Shown here: in pieces, positions 9,396 through 19,076 of the stretch
Layout: every line of letters starts with the position of its first letter
Numbering within the stretch: the first letter of the stretch is position 1
Assembly: GCA_946408655.1 (NCBI GenBank)
Contig: CAMJTE010000007.1
Span: 1-33,666, forward strand
Length of the DNA stretch: 33,666 nucleotides
Source: an uncultured Caryophanales bacterium
GTDB taxonomy: Bacteria > Bacillota_I > Bacilli_A > RF39 > UBA660
Direction: 5' to 3'
Program-made: the position numbers and the translations under genes
Notes under the pieces: model-generated
The model's input: the letters and a program-made list of their open reading frames with translations, nothing else
Database searches by the model: none
What the model was told of the DNA's origin: nothing

Positions 9396-10151
9396 ATGAT
9401 AATGAAATTAAATATTAATGATAGAGCCGCTCTAGCTATTAAAAATAATACTAAAAGAGTAGAAATAAGAGTAAACAAAGAAAATAGTGAGCATGATTAT
9501 AGTATATTAAAACAAAATGATATTATAGAATTTACTAGTAATAATTTAGGTGCATTTTATGTTAAAGTTAAAGAAGTAAATTATTATAATTCTTTAGATG
9601 AACTTTTTACTTTAGAAGGAACAAGATATACAACTTCATCTACAAATGATAAAGAAGAAGCAATTAGAAATGTAAGTAAATTAGATGGATATGAAGAAGC
9701 TATTAAGAAAAATGGTGTATATGCTATTCATATAGAATATTTATATAGTGAAAATACTGTTTGGGAAGAATTATATGAAAAGGCAAAGAGTTTCAGAAAT
9801 CCAAGAGATGTATCAGGTATGATTAGTGCAGGAGGAGTAGGAGCAGCAATACTTACTAAAAATCATAATATTTATACTGGAGTATGTATTGATACTGCAT
9901 CAACACTAGGCATGTGTGGAGAACGTAATGCGATTGCTAATATGATTACAAATGGTGAAAATGAAATTATAAAGTTAGTATGTGTTGATTCTAAAGGTAA
10001 TGTTGGTTCACCTTGTGGTGCTTGTAGAGAATATATGATGCAACTTTCTAAAAATAGCAAGAATATTGAGATACTAAAAAATATTGATACTAAAGAAATA
10101 GTAAAATTAGAAGAATTAATACCTGATTGGTGGGGAAGTGAAAGGGTATAA
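9396..10151 (+). CDS. ASCH domain - cytidine/blasticidin-S deaminase-like fusion
   Basis: N-term NTKRVEIRVN..NDIIEF (ASCH-like); C-term GMCGERNAI and SPCGACREYMMQL zinc motifs. Confidence 0.85.
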   Translation: MIMKLNINDRAALAIKNNTKRVEIRVNKENSEHDYSILKQNDIIEFTSNNLGAFYVKVKEVNYYNSLDELFTLEGTRYTTSSTNDKEEAIRNVSKLDGYEEAIKKNGVYAIHIEYLYSENTVWEELYEKAKSFRNPRDVSGMISAGGVGAAILTKNHNIYTGVCIDTASTLGMCGERNAIANMITNGENEIIKLVCVDSKGNVGSPCGACREYMMQLSKNSKNIEILKNIDTKEIVKLEELIPDWWGSERV

Positions 10152-11587
10152 TGAAGAATATAAATCTAGTTGTTCCAAAATTAAGAGATTATTACTATGA
10201 ACAAAAACTTGAAAGTGATTCTAAAACAATGAGTTATAATGCAGGATATGATGTATCATACTTTGGATATCATTATGATACAGGTTGCATAGATTTTCCA
10301 AAAGAAAAATGGGAAGATACATATAATAAAAGAATAAATGAAAACAAGTATTTTGCTTATATAAAGGATTGTACTATTAATAGATATGTTGGATATGTTA
10401 ATTATCAATATAATAAAAATGATGATATTTATGAGTGTGGAGTATTGATTGAATATAAGTATAGAGGTAAAGGTTATTCTAAAGATGCATTAAGACTTTT
10501 AGTAAAAGAGGCAAATAAAAATGGAATAGAATACCTTTATGATACTTTTGAAAAAGAGAGAGAAAATACTTTAAAAACTTTCCTTGATGTTGGATTTGAA
10601 ATTTATAAAGAAAATATATGGAAGAAATTTGATAAAAATGTAAATGGTGTAATAGTTAGAATTAAAACAGATAGAGTTTTACCAGATATATCAAATATAA
10701 AAACAATAGATGATGTTTTATCATTTATGAAGAAAAACATAAGATATGGATGGATAGATATTAATAATGAAATTCATATTGGTAATATGAAAAATTTTAG
10801 GAAACTATATAAAACTTTATCTATTGAAGAAATACTAGAATATGGTATTGGAACATGTATAGATCAAGTTAATTTAATGCATTATTTATTGAATAAAATA
10901 AACATTAAAAATAAAATGTTTGCAACTAGAATATATGAGCCTAATAATTTTAATAAGCTAGATGAAGAAGAACATATGCATTGTTTCATATTATGCTATA
11001 TTGATAATAAAGTTTATCATATTGAACATCCGAATTGGTATAGAATAGGTATATATGAATATGAAGATGAACAAGAAGCATTAAAAACAATTAATGATTA
11101 TTATATTAAGTTGTCAGGAGGAATATCAAGACCTATAACAGAGTTTTATAAAATTGATTACAATATTTCATTTAAAGAGTTTAACAGTTATATTAATAAT
11201 TTAGATGTACTAAAAAATAATAATTTAAATTCAATTAATAGGTGGACATTTGGAATAGATACAGATAAATTAGTGAAACTTGTGTTAGATGGTAAAAAGA
11301 CAGCAACAGCATCTTTGTATGAATATGATAGTTTACCTACAGTAGGTGAATTATCAATATTAACTGATTCAAATAATAATGATATATGTATTTTAAAAAC
11401 AAAAAAGGTTATTATAACTGAATTTACGAATATTACTTGGGATTTAGCAAAATTAGAAGGAGAAAATAATTCATTAGAAGGTTGGAGAAAAGTTCATAAA
11501 GATTACTTTAACAAAATAGATTCTACTTTTAATGATGATACAAAAATTATATTTGAAATATTTGAGGTGGTAGAGAGATGCAAATAA
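10151..11587 (+). CDS. three-domain protein: GNAT - transglutaminase-like - ASCH
   Basis: IEYKYRGKGYSKDALRLLV (GNAT); GIGTCIDQVNLMHYLL..HCFILCYIDNKVYHIEHP (transglutaminase-like); WTFGIDTDKLVKLVLDGKKTATASLYEYDSLPTVGE (ASCH). Confidence 0.8.
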   Translation: MKNINLVVPKLRDYYYEQKLESDSKTMSYNAGYDVSYFGYHYDTGCIDFPKEKWEDTYNKRINENKYFAYIKDCTINRYVGYVNYQYNKNDDIYECGVLIEYKYRGKGYSKDALRLLVKEANKNGIEYLYDTFEKERENTLKTFLDVGFEIYKENIWKKFDKNVNGVIVRIKTDRVLPDISNIKTIDDVLSFMKKNIRYGWIDINNEIHIGNMKNFRKLYKTLSIEEILEYGIGTCIDQVNLMHYLLNKINIKNKMFATRIYEPNNFNKLDEEEHMHCFILCYIDNKVYHIEHPNWYRIGIYEYEDEQEALKTINDYYIKLSGGISRPITEFYKIDYNISFKEFNSYINNLDVLKNNNLNSINRWTFGIDTDKLVKLVLDGKKTATASLYEYDSLPTVGELSILTDSNNNDICILKTKKVIITEFTNITWDLAKLEGENNSLEGWRKVHKDYFNKIDSTFNDDTKIIFEIFEVVERCK

Positions 11588-12066
11588 TTGAATACGAGAA
11601 TAAATATTTGGAAGATGTTAAAGACTTGTTAGTTGAACTTGAAAAGTATATTTTATCTATTGATAAAGATAATTTAGATCAACTACATCCAGAATATAGA
11701 GAAAAAATGGCAATTTTAGATTTAGAAGAAGTTAAAAATAATAATGGTAAATGTTATATAGCAGTTGAAAATGATAAAGCAGTAGGATTAATTATGGGAA
11801 CTATAATTAAATTTGATGAATATGATTACCTAGACTATAAATGTCCTAAAGAAGGGGAAATAACTGAATTAGTAGTTTCTAAAGATGTAAGAAGTAAAGG
11901 TATAGGTAATATGCTTATTTCTAAAATGGAAGAATATTTTAAATCATTAGGTTGTGAATATGTTTTAGTAGATGTATTTGCTTATAATGATAATGCTATT
12001 AAGTTTTATGATAAAAGTGGATATCATTCCAGAATGTGTACAAATATAAAGAAGATTGGAGATTAA
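11578..12066 (+). CDS. GNAT family N-acetyltransferase
   Basis: TELVVSKDVRSKGIGNMLISKMEEYFKSLGCEYVLVDVFAYNDNAIKFYDKSGY. Confidence 0.92.
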   Translation: MQIIEYENKYLEDVKDLLVELEKYILSIDKDNLDQLHPEYREKMAILDLEEVKNNNGKCYIAVENDKAVGLIMGTIIKFDEYDYLDYKCPKEGEITELVVSKDVRSKGIGNMLISKMEEYFKSLGCEYVLVDVFAYNDNAIKFYDKSGYHSRMCTNIKKIGD

Positions 12067-12067
12067 T

Positions 12068-12448
12068 ATGATATTTAAAGAATTTTATATATCTGATAAA
12101 AACGGAAAAAGCAATTGTGTAATAAGAAGTTTATGTAAAATTTTAAATAAAGAATATGAAGATGTTTATAATGGATTATGCGAAGTTTCAAAAGAATTAA
12201 AACGTTCTTCATTTAATGATATTGAAGTATTTGAAAAATATATGGAAGATAATAATATTATTAAAATCAATCGTGATGAAGATATTAAAGTTAAAGATTT
12301 AAAAATAGATAATGGTTCATATATTGTGTTTTGTTATGACAAAAAAGAATTTTATCATATGATTTCAATTATTGATAATGATATATATGATAAAAATTCT
12401 GATTGTATGGATTTATATGTTATATCAGTTTATAGAAAAATAATATAA
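12068..12448 (+). CDS. possible papain-fold/cysteine peptidase-like small protein
   Basis: NCVIRSLCKIL (Cys near N-term) and YHMISIIDNDIYDKN (His) pattern; weak. Confidence 0.45.
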   Translation: MIFKEFYISDKNGKSNCVIRSLCKILNKEYEDVYNGLCEVSKELKRSSFNDIEVFEKYMEDNNIIKINRDEDIKVKDLKIDNGSYIVFCYDKKEFYHMISIIDNDIYDKNSDCMDLYVISVYRKII

Positions 12449-12475
12449 ACAGATGTAAAATACACATTTTTAATG

Positions 12476-12514
<39 letters not shown>

Positions 12515-12539
12515 AATTACTTTGAAATGGGGTATTTTC

Positions 12540-13055
12540 GTGAAAGAAACAATATATAATTATGACTATTTAAATGATGAAGACATAACTGAAGTTGTTA
12601 CAAGAACTAAAGCATTAATAATTAATAATAAAAATATAATTTTGGGAAATGAAAATAATATATATCAATTTCCAGGAGGTCATTTAGAGGAAAATGAAAC
12701 TTTTGAAGAATGCTTAAAACGTGAAGTCTTAGAAGAAACTGGTATAGAGATTGATGACGATGAAATAAAAAGACCTTTTATGAAAGTCAATTATTTAAAT
12801 AAAGATTGGCCAGCAATTGGTAAAAATAGAAAATCCGAAATATATTATTATTTAATTGAAACTAGTAAAAATCCAGATATGAATAAGGTAAAATTTACCG
12901 AACATGAAAAACAAGGTAATTTTAAAATTGAATCTATTCCTTTGAATGAATCAATAAGTGTTATTGAAAATAACATTTCAAAAAATGAAAAAAATAAAGT
13001 TATAGCACCAGATATGATAATGGCCATAGCAGAATACTTATATCAGTGTAAATAA
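12540..13055 (+). CDS. NUDIX hydrolase
   Basis: GGHLEENETFEECLKREVLEETGIEI Nudix box; GTG start with RBS tggggt. Confidence 0.93.
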   Translation: MKETIYNYDYLNDEDITEVVTRTKALIINNKNIILGNENNIYQFPGGHLEENETFEECLKREVLEETGIEIDDDEIKRPFMKVNYLNKDWPAIGKNRKSEIYYYLIETSKNPDMNKVKFTEHEKQGNFKIESIPLNESISVIENNISKNEKNKVIAPDMIMAIAEYLYQCK

Positions 13056-13125
13056 ATGTAGTTTGCAAGTTGAAATTAGCAAAAAAATCTATATAATATG
13101 TTTTAATAATTGATTAATCAATGGT

Positions 13126-13156
13126 GGAGGAGGCTATTTTTAGTCACCTCTTTTTT
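13126..13156 (+). terminator. hairpin plus T tract in 5' UTR of HAD gene (candidate attenuator)
   Basis: GAGGAGGCTA-TTTT-TAGTCACCTC-TTTTTT, one mismatch and one G.T, between a TATAAT promoter and the start codon. Confidence 0.65.
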
Positions 13157-13172
13157 GTTAGGAGATGGTAAA

Positions 13173-13664
13173 ATGTTTTTTATAAATGAGTTGCAAAAGA
13201 TTAGAAACGATAATTCAGGAAAAATTGGTGTTTTTATTGATATGGATGGAGTAGTTGCAGATTATAGATTTGGTGAAGGAAAAAATATTGAAAATAATGT
13301 TCCTGGTACATATTTGAATAAAAGACCTATTTCAACAGCAATTAATATTTTAAAAGAAGTTAATAATGCTTTTGATTTTGATATGTATATTTTGAGTTCA
13401 TGTAGACATGATGAACAAGCTATTGAAAAAAGTAAGTGGCTTGAAAAAAATATGCCATTTATAGATAAGAAACATCAATTGTTTGTAGTTTCGAATACAT
13501 TTGAAGATAGAAAAATGTTAAAAATTAATAAAATTAAAGAAATTATGGAAAACAAATATGATAAAGTTATAATGATAGATGATACACATGATATATTATT
13601 TTTGGCAATAAAAAATTTAGGTGATAAAGTAATTCCGTATCATGTGATTACATTATTTGATTAG
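13173..13664 (+). CDS. HAD-family 5'(3')-deoxyribonucleotidase-like
   Basis: VFIDMDGVVADYRFG, YILSSCRHDEQA, VIMIDDTHDI; RBS TTAGGAG upstream of ATG 13173. Confidence 0.82.
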   Translation: MFFINELQKIRNDNSGKIGVFIDMDGVVADYRFGEGKNIENNVPGTYLNKRPISTAINILKEVNNAFDFDMYILSSCRHDEQAIEKSKWLEKNMPFIDKKHQLFVVSNTFEDRKMLKINKIKEIMENKYDKVIMIDDTHDILFLAIKNLGDKVIPYHVITLFD

Positions 13665-13675
13665 GAGGGGTAATT

Positions 13676-15175
13676 ATGAAATATGATGTTATAGTAGATT
13701 GTTATACTGATGAACCATCTGGGTTGGGAGTGCCTCCATTTTTAAGTGTCCATTCAAGATATATTGCTGGTGCATTAGAAGAACAAAAAAGAAAATATTA
13801 TTACTTAACTATAGATGACTTGAGATATAGTAATGGAGAAAAACACAATAATGATTCATATAATAAAAGAATCATTAATACAACCAAAAATAAAGATAAT
13901 GTTTTTGATATTTTAAATAATGCTAACAATATTTATGTTGTGATGGGCTGTTTTGTTAAATATGAATATGTATCAGCAGAACCTCCATCATTCTTAGAAG
14001 TTGAAAATCTATTGAGAAAATATAGTGCTAATAAATTATTATTTTATTCTTTAGGTGGAAATGAATTGACGAGAGAAAATGTTAGAAAAACTGTTCCACA
14101 AGGTTTGTTCAATGAAATAATATTTGGAAATACATATAATTATTTTATTGGTGAAACAAGTAATAAATTTAAACCTAATTATGATAGATTAAAAAATATT
14201 GCTATATCTTCTGCAACAGTACTTAATCAATTAGAAAGACCTTTAGTAATAGAGATAGAAACTGCAACGGGTTGTAATAGAAAACCAGGCTGTACATTTT
14301 GTATTGAAGGTATGAGAGGTTTACCATTACAATTTAGAGAAGTAGAAGATATTGTTTCTGAAATTAAAAGCTTATATGATAATGGTGCTTTATATTTTAG
14401 ATTAGGAAGACAACCTAACTTTTATGCCTATAAAGATTGTAATCCTTCTGAAATTGAAAAGTTACTTAAAAGAATATGGGAAGAATGTCCAAATATTAAG
14501 ACACTTCATATTGATAATGTTAGTCCTCACAATGTTAATACACCTGAAGGAATAAAAATAACTGAAATAGTTGCAAAATATACTACTGCTGGAAATATTA
14601 CACCATTTGGGATAGAGTCTTTTGACTCAAGAATCAGAGAATTATGTAACCTTAATGGTAGTTTAAATGATATTCACGAATCAATAAATATCATTAATAG
14701 ATTTGGTAAAGAACGTGGCGATAATGGATTCCCAAAATTATTGCCTGGTATAAATATTATTTATGGTTTAGATGGGCAATCCGAAAAAACTTTAGATTGT
14801 AATTTGAATAATTTTAAAAGAATATTAGATTCAGGTAATTGGGTTAGAAGAGTTTTTGTTAGAAAATTAACATCCCCCTATGGTGAGCAATTTGATAGAT
14901 ATACGAAAGACAAACTTGATGAATTTAAAAATTGGAGTTCTACAATTGAAAATGATTTTACTATTCCGATGTTAAAGCAAGTATTTCCAGTTGGTTTAAT
15001 AATTAAAGATTTAAGAATGGAAATGTATAAAGATGGTGATTCTATTTTAAGGCAAATGGCAACTTGTCCAGTTAGAGTTGTTGTAAAAAACAAAGAATTA
15101 AAACTAGATCAATTTTATACTGTTAAAATTATTGGATATGTAGGAAATAGAACTCTATTAGGAGAAGTTATATGA
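13676..15175 (+). CDS. radical SAM protein with C-terminal TRAM-like domain
   Basis: ETATGCNRKPGCTFCIEG (CxxxxxxCxxC-like cluster), GIESFD; C-term LDQFYTVKIIGYVGNRTLLGEVI resembles TRAM. Confidence 0.82.
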   Translation: MKYDVIVDCYTDEPSGLGVPPFLSVHSRYIAGALEEQKRKYYYLTIDDLRYSNGEKHNNDSYNKRIINTTKNKDNVFDILNNANNIYVVMGCFVKYEYVSAEPPSFLEVENLLRKYSANKLLFYSLGGNELTRENVRKTVPQGLFNEIIFGNTYNYFIGETSNKFKPNYDRLKNIAISSATVLNQLERPLVIEIETATGCNRKPGCTFCIEGMRGLPLQFREVEDIVSEIKSLYDNGALYFRLGRQPNFYAYKDCNPSEIEKLLKRIWEECPNIKTLHIDNVSPHNVNTPEGIKITEIVAKYTTAGNITPFGIESFDSRIRELCNLNGSLNDIHESINIINRFGKERGDNGFPKLLPGINIIYGLDGQSEKTLDCNLNNFKRILDSGNWVRRVFVRKLTSPYGEQFDRYTKDKLDEFKNWSSTIENDFTIPMLKQVFPVGLIIKDLRMEMYKDGDSILRQMATCPVRVVVKNKELKLDQFYTVKIIGYVGNRTLLGEVI

Positions 15176-15819
15176 AAAAAGTTGGATTACTTGTTCCAAA
15201 AACAAATTTAACTGTTGAATATGAACTACAATATTTATATAATAATCACTTTTTTAATATCGAAGATATAGCGTTTTATATTTCAAAATTAGACTATAAA
15301 ACAAGCTATAAAGAAGATAAAACAAAATTTTTAAATGATCTTGCAAATGATAGTAATAAGAAAATTAATGATTTAGAATATATTGGTGTTGATTACATTA
15401 CTTTTTTCTGTACATCATCATCTGTACTAAATTCTGAAATCATTATTAATAATAATCCTTTTACTGCACTGCTAGAAGAGGTCATAGAGAAAAATATAAA
15501 AAAGTGTTTATTGATTACTCCGTATGATGATGTTGTTGGAACAAATATTAAAGTTGAATTAGAAAAAAATGAAGTTTTCGTTTGTAAAAACATTAATTTA
15601 AATTTATTAAATACAGCAGATTATTTTGATTTTGGTATTAATAAGCTTAAACAATTTATTATTGATAATTATAAAGAAGAATATGAAAATGTAATAATTT
15701 CTTGCACCAATCTTCCAACACTATCAATAATTAATGAATTGGAATCTTTATTTAACAATAATGTAATATCAAGTAATTCATGTTTATTTAATAAAATAAA
15801 AAAAGAAGTGGTAGGTTAA
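15172..15819 (+). CDS. Asp/Glu racemase / maleate isomerase-like
   Basis: KKVGLLVPKTNLTVEYEL, DYITFFCTSSS, VIISCTNLPTL paired Cys-Thr motifs. Confidence 0.7.
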   Translation: MKKVGLLVPKTNLTVEYELQYLYNNHFFNIEDIAFYISKLDYKTSYKEDKTKFLNDLANDSNKKINDLEYIGVDYITFFCTSSSVLNSEIIINNNPFTALLEEVIEKNIKKCLLITPYDDVVGTNIKVELEKNEVFVCKNINLNLLNTADYFDFGINKLKQFIIDNYKEEYENVIISCTNLPTLSIINELESLFNNNVISSNSCLFNKIKKEVVG

Positions 15820-15823
15820 TATA

Positions 15824-16585
15824 ATGACAAAAGAAGAATTTAAGAAGATAATTGATGTTTGTGCAAGTATGCCAGATGTAAAAGAAGATGTTTTTAAAAA
15901 TCATGACAATAATATGTGGTGGCCTTTAGAAATTGAAGATTATAAAAAGAGATTACTTATTGCAGGATTGTCTACAAGAATTTCTTATAATATGATTAAT
16001 AGTTATAGGAAAGTTATAAATAAATTGAATGAATATAGTTATGAGCAAATAAAAAGTATGAAAAAAGAAGAAATTATTGAAATAATTAAAGGTTTAGGAC
16101 TTTCTAACACTCGTTATTCATATCTATCATCAATGATTGATTTTATTGAAAAATATAATGATACAATATTAGAAAAAGATAATGATGAATTGATTGAGTT
16201 AATTGCTAATAACGTTAGTGGTGCTTCGTACAAAGTTGCTCAATGTTGTGTACTATATATGCGTGGATATTATTGTGGAATTATGCCAGTTGATAGTGGT
16301 ATGAAGGATGTTGAATTACCATGTATTGGTTTTGAAAAATATGGAAATGCAATTGGACATGATATACTTAGAAAACAATTACAAGAATTAGTTAAAGACA
16401 ACAATATGGAAGATATTATTATCAAATATGGATATGATAAATTAAATATACCAAATTATAATAATGCTACTTGGTGGGCTCATTTAGTATTGATTTATTT
16501 TAAAAGACATTATTGCAATAAACACAAACCTGATGAATGTCCATTAGCAAATAAAGTATGTGTTAGTTGTAAATGTAAAAAATAA
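15824..16585 (+). CDS. HhH-GPD DNA glycosylase, endonuclease III-like with C-terminal Cys cluster
   Basis: IKGLGLSNTRYSYLSSM, VDSGMKDVELPCIGF, C-term CNKHKPDECPLANKVCVSC ([4Fe-4S]-type spacing). Confidence 0.72.
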   Translation: MTKEEFKKIIDVCASMPDVKEDVFKNHDNNMWWPLEIEDYKKRLLIAGLSTRISYNMINSYRKVINKLNEYSYEQIKSMKKEEIIEIIKGLGLSNTRYSYLSSMIDFIEKYNDTILEKDNDELIELIANNVSGASYKVAQCCVLYMRGYYCGIMPVDSGMKDVELPCIGFEKYGNAIGHDILRKQLQELVKDNNMEDIIIKYGYDKLNIPNYNNATWWAHLVLIYFKRHYCNKHKPDECPLANKVCVSCKCKK

Positions 16586-16606
16586 CAAATTTAAGGGGGA
16601 TTTGAG

Positions 16607-17104
16607 ATGATAATAATTGAGGGATTAGATGGTGTTGGTAAAACAACTTTAGTTGATTATTTTGTGAATATGGGAATGAAAAAATATCATTTTGATTATG
16701 ATGCTCAAAATATGGATTTGTTTACAAAATATATGCTAGTATTAGATGAGAAAACTGATATTTTAGTTTTAGATAGATCTTTTATAAGTGAAATGGTATA
16801 TGGTACTGTATTGCGTAATAATTGTAAATTAACAATTGAACAATATACTGAATTGTTAAAAACATATAAAGAAAAAGGAGCTACAATAATTTATTTAACA
16901 GCCCCAAAAGAAGTTTTATTAGAAAGAAGAGCTAATGATTTAAAGGATTATGAAATGATTGATAAATATTATGAAACTCTAAATGCTAGATATGATGAAA
17001 TTATGGATTATAGTTGTAATTACATAAATGTTTTACAATATGATAGTTTTGCTATGAATAAAGAAGAAATTCAAAATAATACTAAGAGGTTGATTGTTAA
17101 ATGA
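16607..17104 (+). CDS. thymidylate kinase-like dNMP/nucleoside kinase
   Basis: IIIEGLDGVGKTTLVDYF P-loop, LVLDRSFISEMVYG, LLERR. Confidence 0.85.
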   Translation: MIIIEGLDGVGKTTLVDYFVNMGMKKYHFDYDAQNMDLFTKYMLVLDEKTDILVLDRSFISEMVYGTVLRNNCKLTIEQYTELLKTYKEKGATIIYLTAPKEVLLERRANDLKDYEMIDKYYETLNARYDEIMDYSCNYINVLQYDSFAMNKEEIQNNTKRLIVK

Positions 17105-18693
17105 TAGATTTATGTTTTGTTGGAAATAGTTCAATAGATTTAATTAAAAATGAAAACGGGAATGAGAAAAAATTTGGTGGGAGTGCTATATATAGTTCAC
17201 TATCATGTCGAAGTATTTCTGATAAAAGTATAGGAATAATAAGTAATGTTAATAGTAATTTAAAAAAATTACTAGATTCAAAACAGATATATTTATTTGG
17301 TAAGGTTGTTGATGAGATAAATACGTTTGAGATAGATGAAGCTTTAGGAACTTGTAATTTTATAAAACAAAGTAATAATGATATTTTAATTGATGAGGAT
17401 ATTGAAGTTAATTATTTACATGTTTCATTTAGAAAAGGTGTAAATATAGTTAATGTTTTAAACAATCCAAAAATAAGATATAATCATTTATCTATAGATG
17501 TTATGATACATAGTATAGATAGTTTTATAGAAATGATAGAAAAATATATTGATAAAATTGATATAATTTTTTGTAATAATGAAGAGTATCAAGTGTTAAA
17601 AAAACATTTTAATAATTTGCCACTTACTATTATTACAAATCAAGACAAACCAGTTATAGCTGTAAATAAGGAAAAAAATATATATTTTAATGTTCCACAA
17701 AATATTTCTACAGTATCTTCAACAGGAGCAGGAGATTCCTTTATAGGGGGCTTCTTAGCAGAGTATTCAAAAAATCAAAATCTTAATAGTGCAATAAATA
17801 CTGGTATTGCTAATGCAAGTTATTCTGTAACTAAATTAGGGCCTATTAATATTTCATGTAGAAGTACTGATATATTTAAAAATGGTATTTTACCTAAAAA
17901 TATAATAGTTGTAGGTAATTCGTGTGCAGGTAAAACAACTTTTATTGATTTTTTTAAATCGTTTTATAATATATATACAGATATTGATGATTTGGCTCCA
18001 TTGTTAGAAATGTTTATGATAGATGACATTTCTAATGACAATAATCTTGATGATTTTATTAATCTTAAAAATAAATTAGTATTTATGAAAGATATTTATG
18101 AGCATTATTTAAATAATTTTTCTAATATAGAACACTATACCGTTATTGCAAAAAATGGTGAAGGACATGATATTATAAATCCTGATCTTTGGGATATAAT
18201 TTTAAAAAGATCAGTAGAAGTACTAAAAAATGAAAACAACATAATTCAATTTTCTCGAGGGCGAGATGAAGAATATGAAAAAAAATATGGAAATGATGTT
18301 TATAAAAGAAGTCTAGAAATTATTCTTCAAGAACTAGATAATAAAACAAGTACTATTATAATAAACTTGGTTTCAGATTTAAAAATAAGAAAAGAAAGAA
18401 ACAAAATTAGATTTGAACAAGGTGGTCATTTTGTTTCTGAAGATACTATGGATAATGTCTATAAGGATGATATTTTCCAATACGAGCATGTTGAAGATAT
18501 TAAAGGTGTTATTAATTTGTCAGGAGTAAATTATCCTGTATATACGATTAATAATAATAGAATGTTATCATCAATTGAACTATCTGAATTTTTAATGTAT
18601 AATGTTAATGAAATATTAAAATATTATGAAGAATTTAAGGAGGAAAAAAATTATGAATATGAAAGAAATTCAAAAGGAAATATGGCAAAATAA
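17101..18693 (+). CDS. PfkB carbohydrate/nucleoside kinase fused to C-terminal P-loop kinase
   Basis: KFGGSAIYSSL, STGAGDSFIGGFLAEY (PfkB); PKNIIVVGNSCAGKTTFIDFF (Walker A). Confidence 0.85.
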   Translation: MIDLCFVGNSSIDLIKNENGNEKKFGGSAIYSSLSCRSISDKSIGIISNVNSNLKKLLDSKQIYLFGKVVDEINTFEIDEALGTCNFIKQSNNDILIDEDIEVNYLHVSFRKGVNIVNVLNNPKIRYNHLSIDVMIHSIDSFIEMIEKYIDKIDIIFCNNEEYQVLKKHFNNLPLTIITNQDKPVIAVNKEKNIYFNVPQNISTVSSTGAGDSFIGGFLAEYSKNQNLNSAINTGIANASYSVTKLGPINISCRSTDIFKNGILPKNIIVVGNSCAGKTTFIDFFKSFYNIYTDIDDLAPLLEMFMIDDISNDNNLDDFINLKNKLVFMKDIYEHYLNNFSNIEHYTVIAKNGEGHDIINPDLWDIILKRSVEVLKNENNIIQFSRGRDEEYEKKYGNDVYKRSLEIILQELDNKTSTIIINLVSDLKIRKERNKIRFEQGGHFVSEDTMDNVYKDDIFQYEHVEDIKGVINLSGVNYPVYTINNNRMLSSIELSEFLMYNVNEILKYYEEFKEEKNYEYERNSKGNMAK

Positions 18694-18952
18694 ACTTAAT
18701 AAAGGATTCAATACAACAGATGTTAATAAAGAATTTTGCTTATTATATGGAGAAGTTGCTGAAGCATATGATGCATATAGAAAAAAGAAAGATGATTTAA
18801 ACGAAGAACTTGCCGATATAGCAATATACCTAATGGGGTTATCTGAAATGCTTGGTTTTGATTTAGAAACTGAAATTCTAAAAAAAGTAGATAAAAATGG
18901 TAAGAGAGTATATAAAAATATAGATGGCGTTAATGTCAGAGTTAGTGATTAA
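18653..18952 (+). CDS. MazG-like NTP pyrophosphatase
   Basis: KEFCLLYGEVAEAYDAYRKKKDDLNEELADIAIYLMGLSEMLG; RBS aaggagg; overlaps previous CDS. Confidence 0.82.
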   Translation: MNMKEIQKEIWQNKLNKGFNTTDVNKEFCLLYGEVAEAYDAYRKKKDDLNEELADIAIYLMGLSEMLGFDLETEILKKVDKNGKRVYKNIDGVNVRVSD

Positions 18953-19076
18953 TTTTTAAAACATATTAAAAAATTACATATTCATACCAAAAACGGTCTA
19001 AAAAAATAAAGCAACAAAAAAATATTTACACAGCAAAAAATATTTGGTAAAATTGCAAACTGTTGTGGGTGATAAA

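Noticed and set aside
13120-13156. T-box riboswitch before the HAD gene
   Set aside because: No T-box consensus (e.g. GGGTGGNACCGCG) or long specifier leader; only a terminator hairpin is supported.
13110-13172. N-terminal extension MINQWWRRLFLVTSFLLGDGK of the HAD protein
   Set aside because: This stretch encodes the terminator hairpin, and a good RBS precedes ATG 13173.
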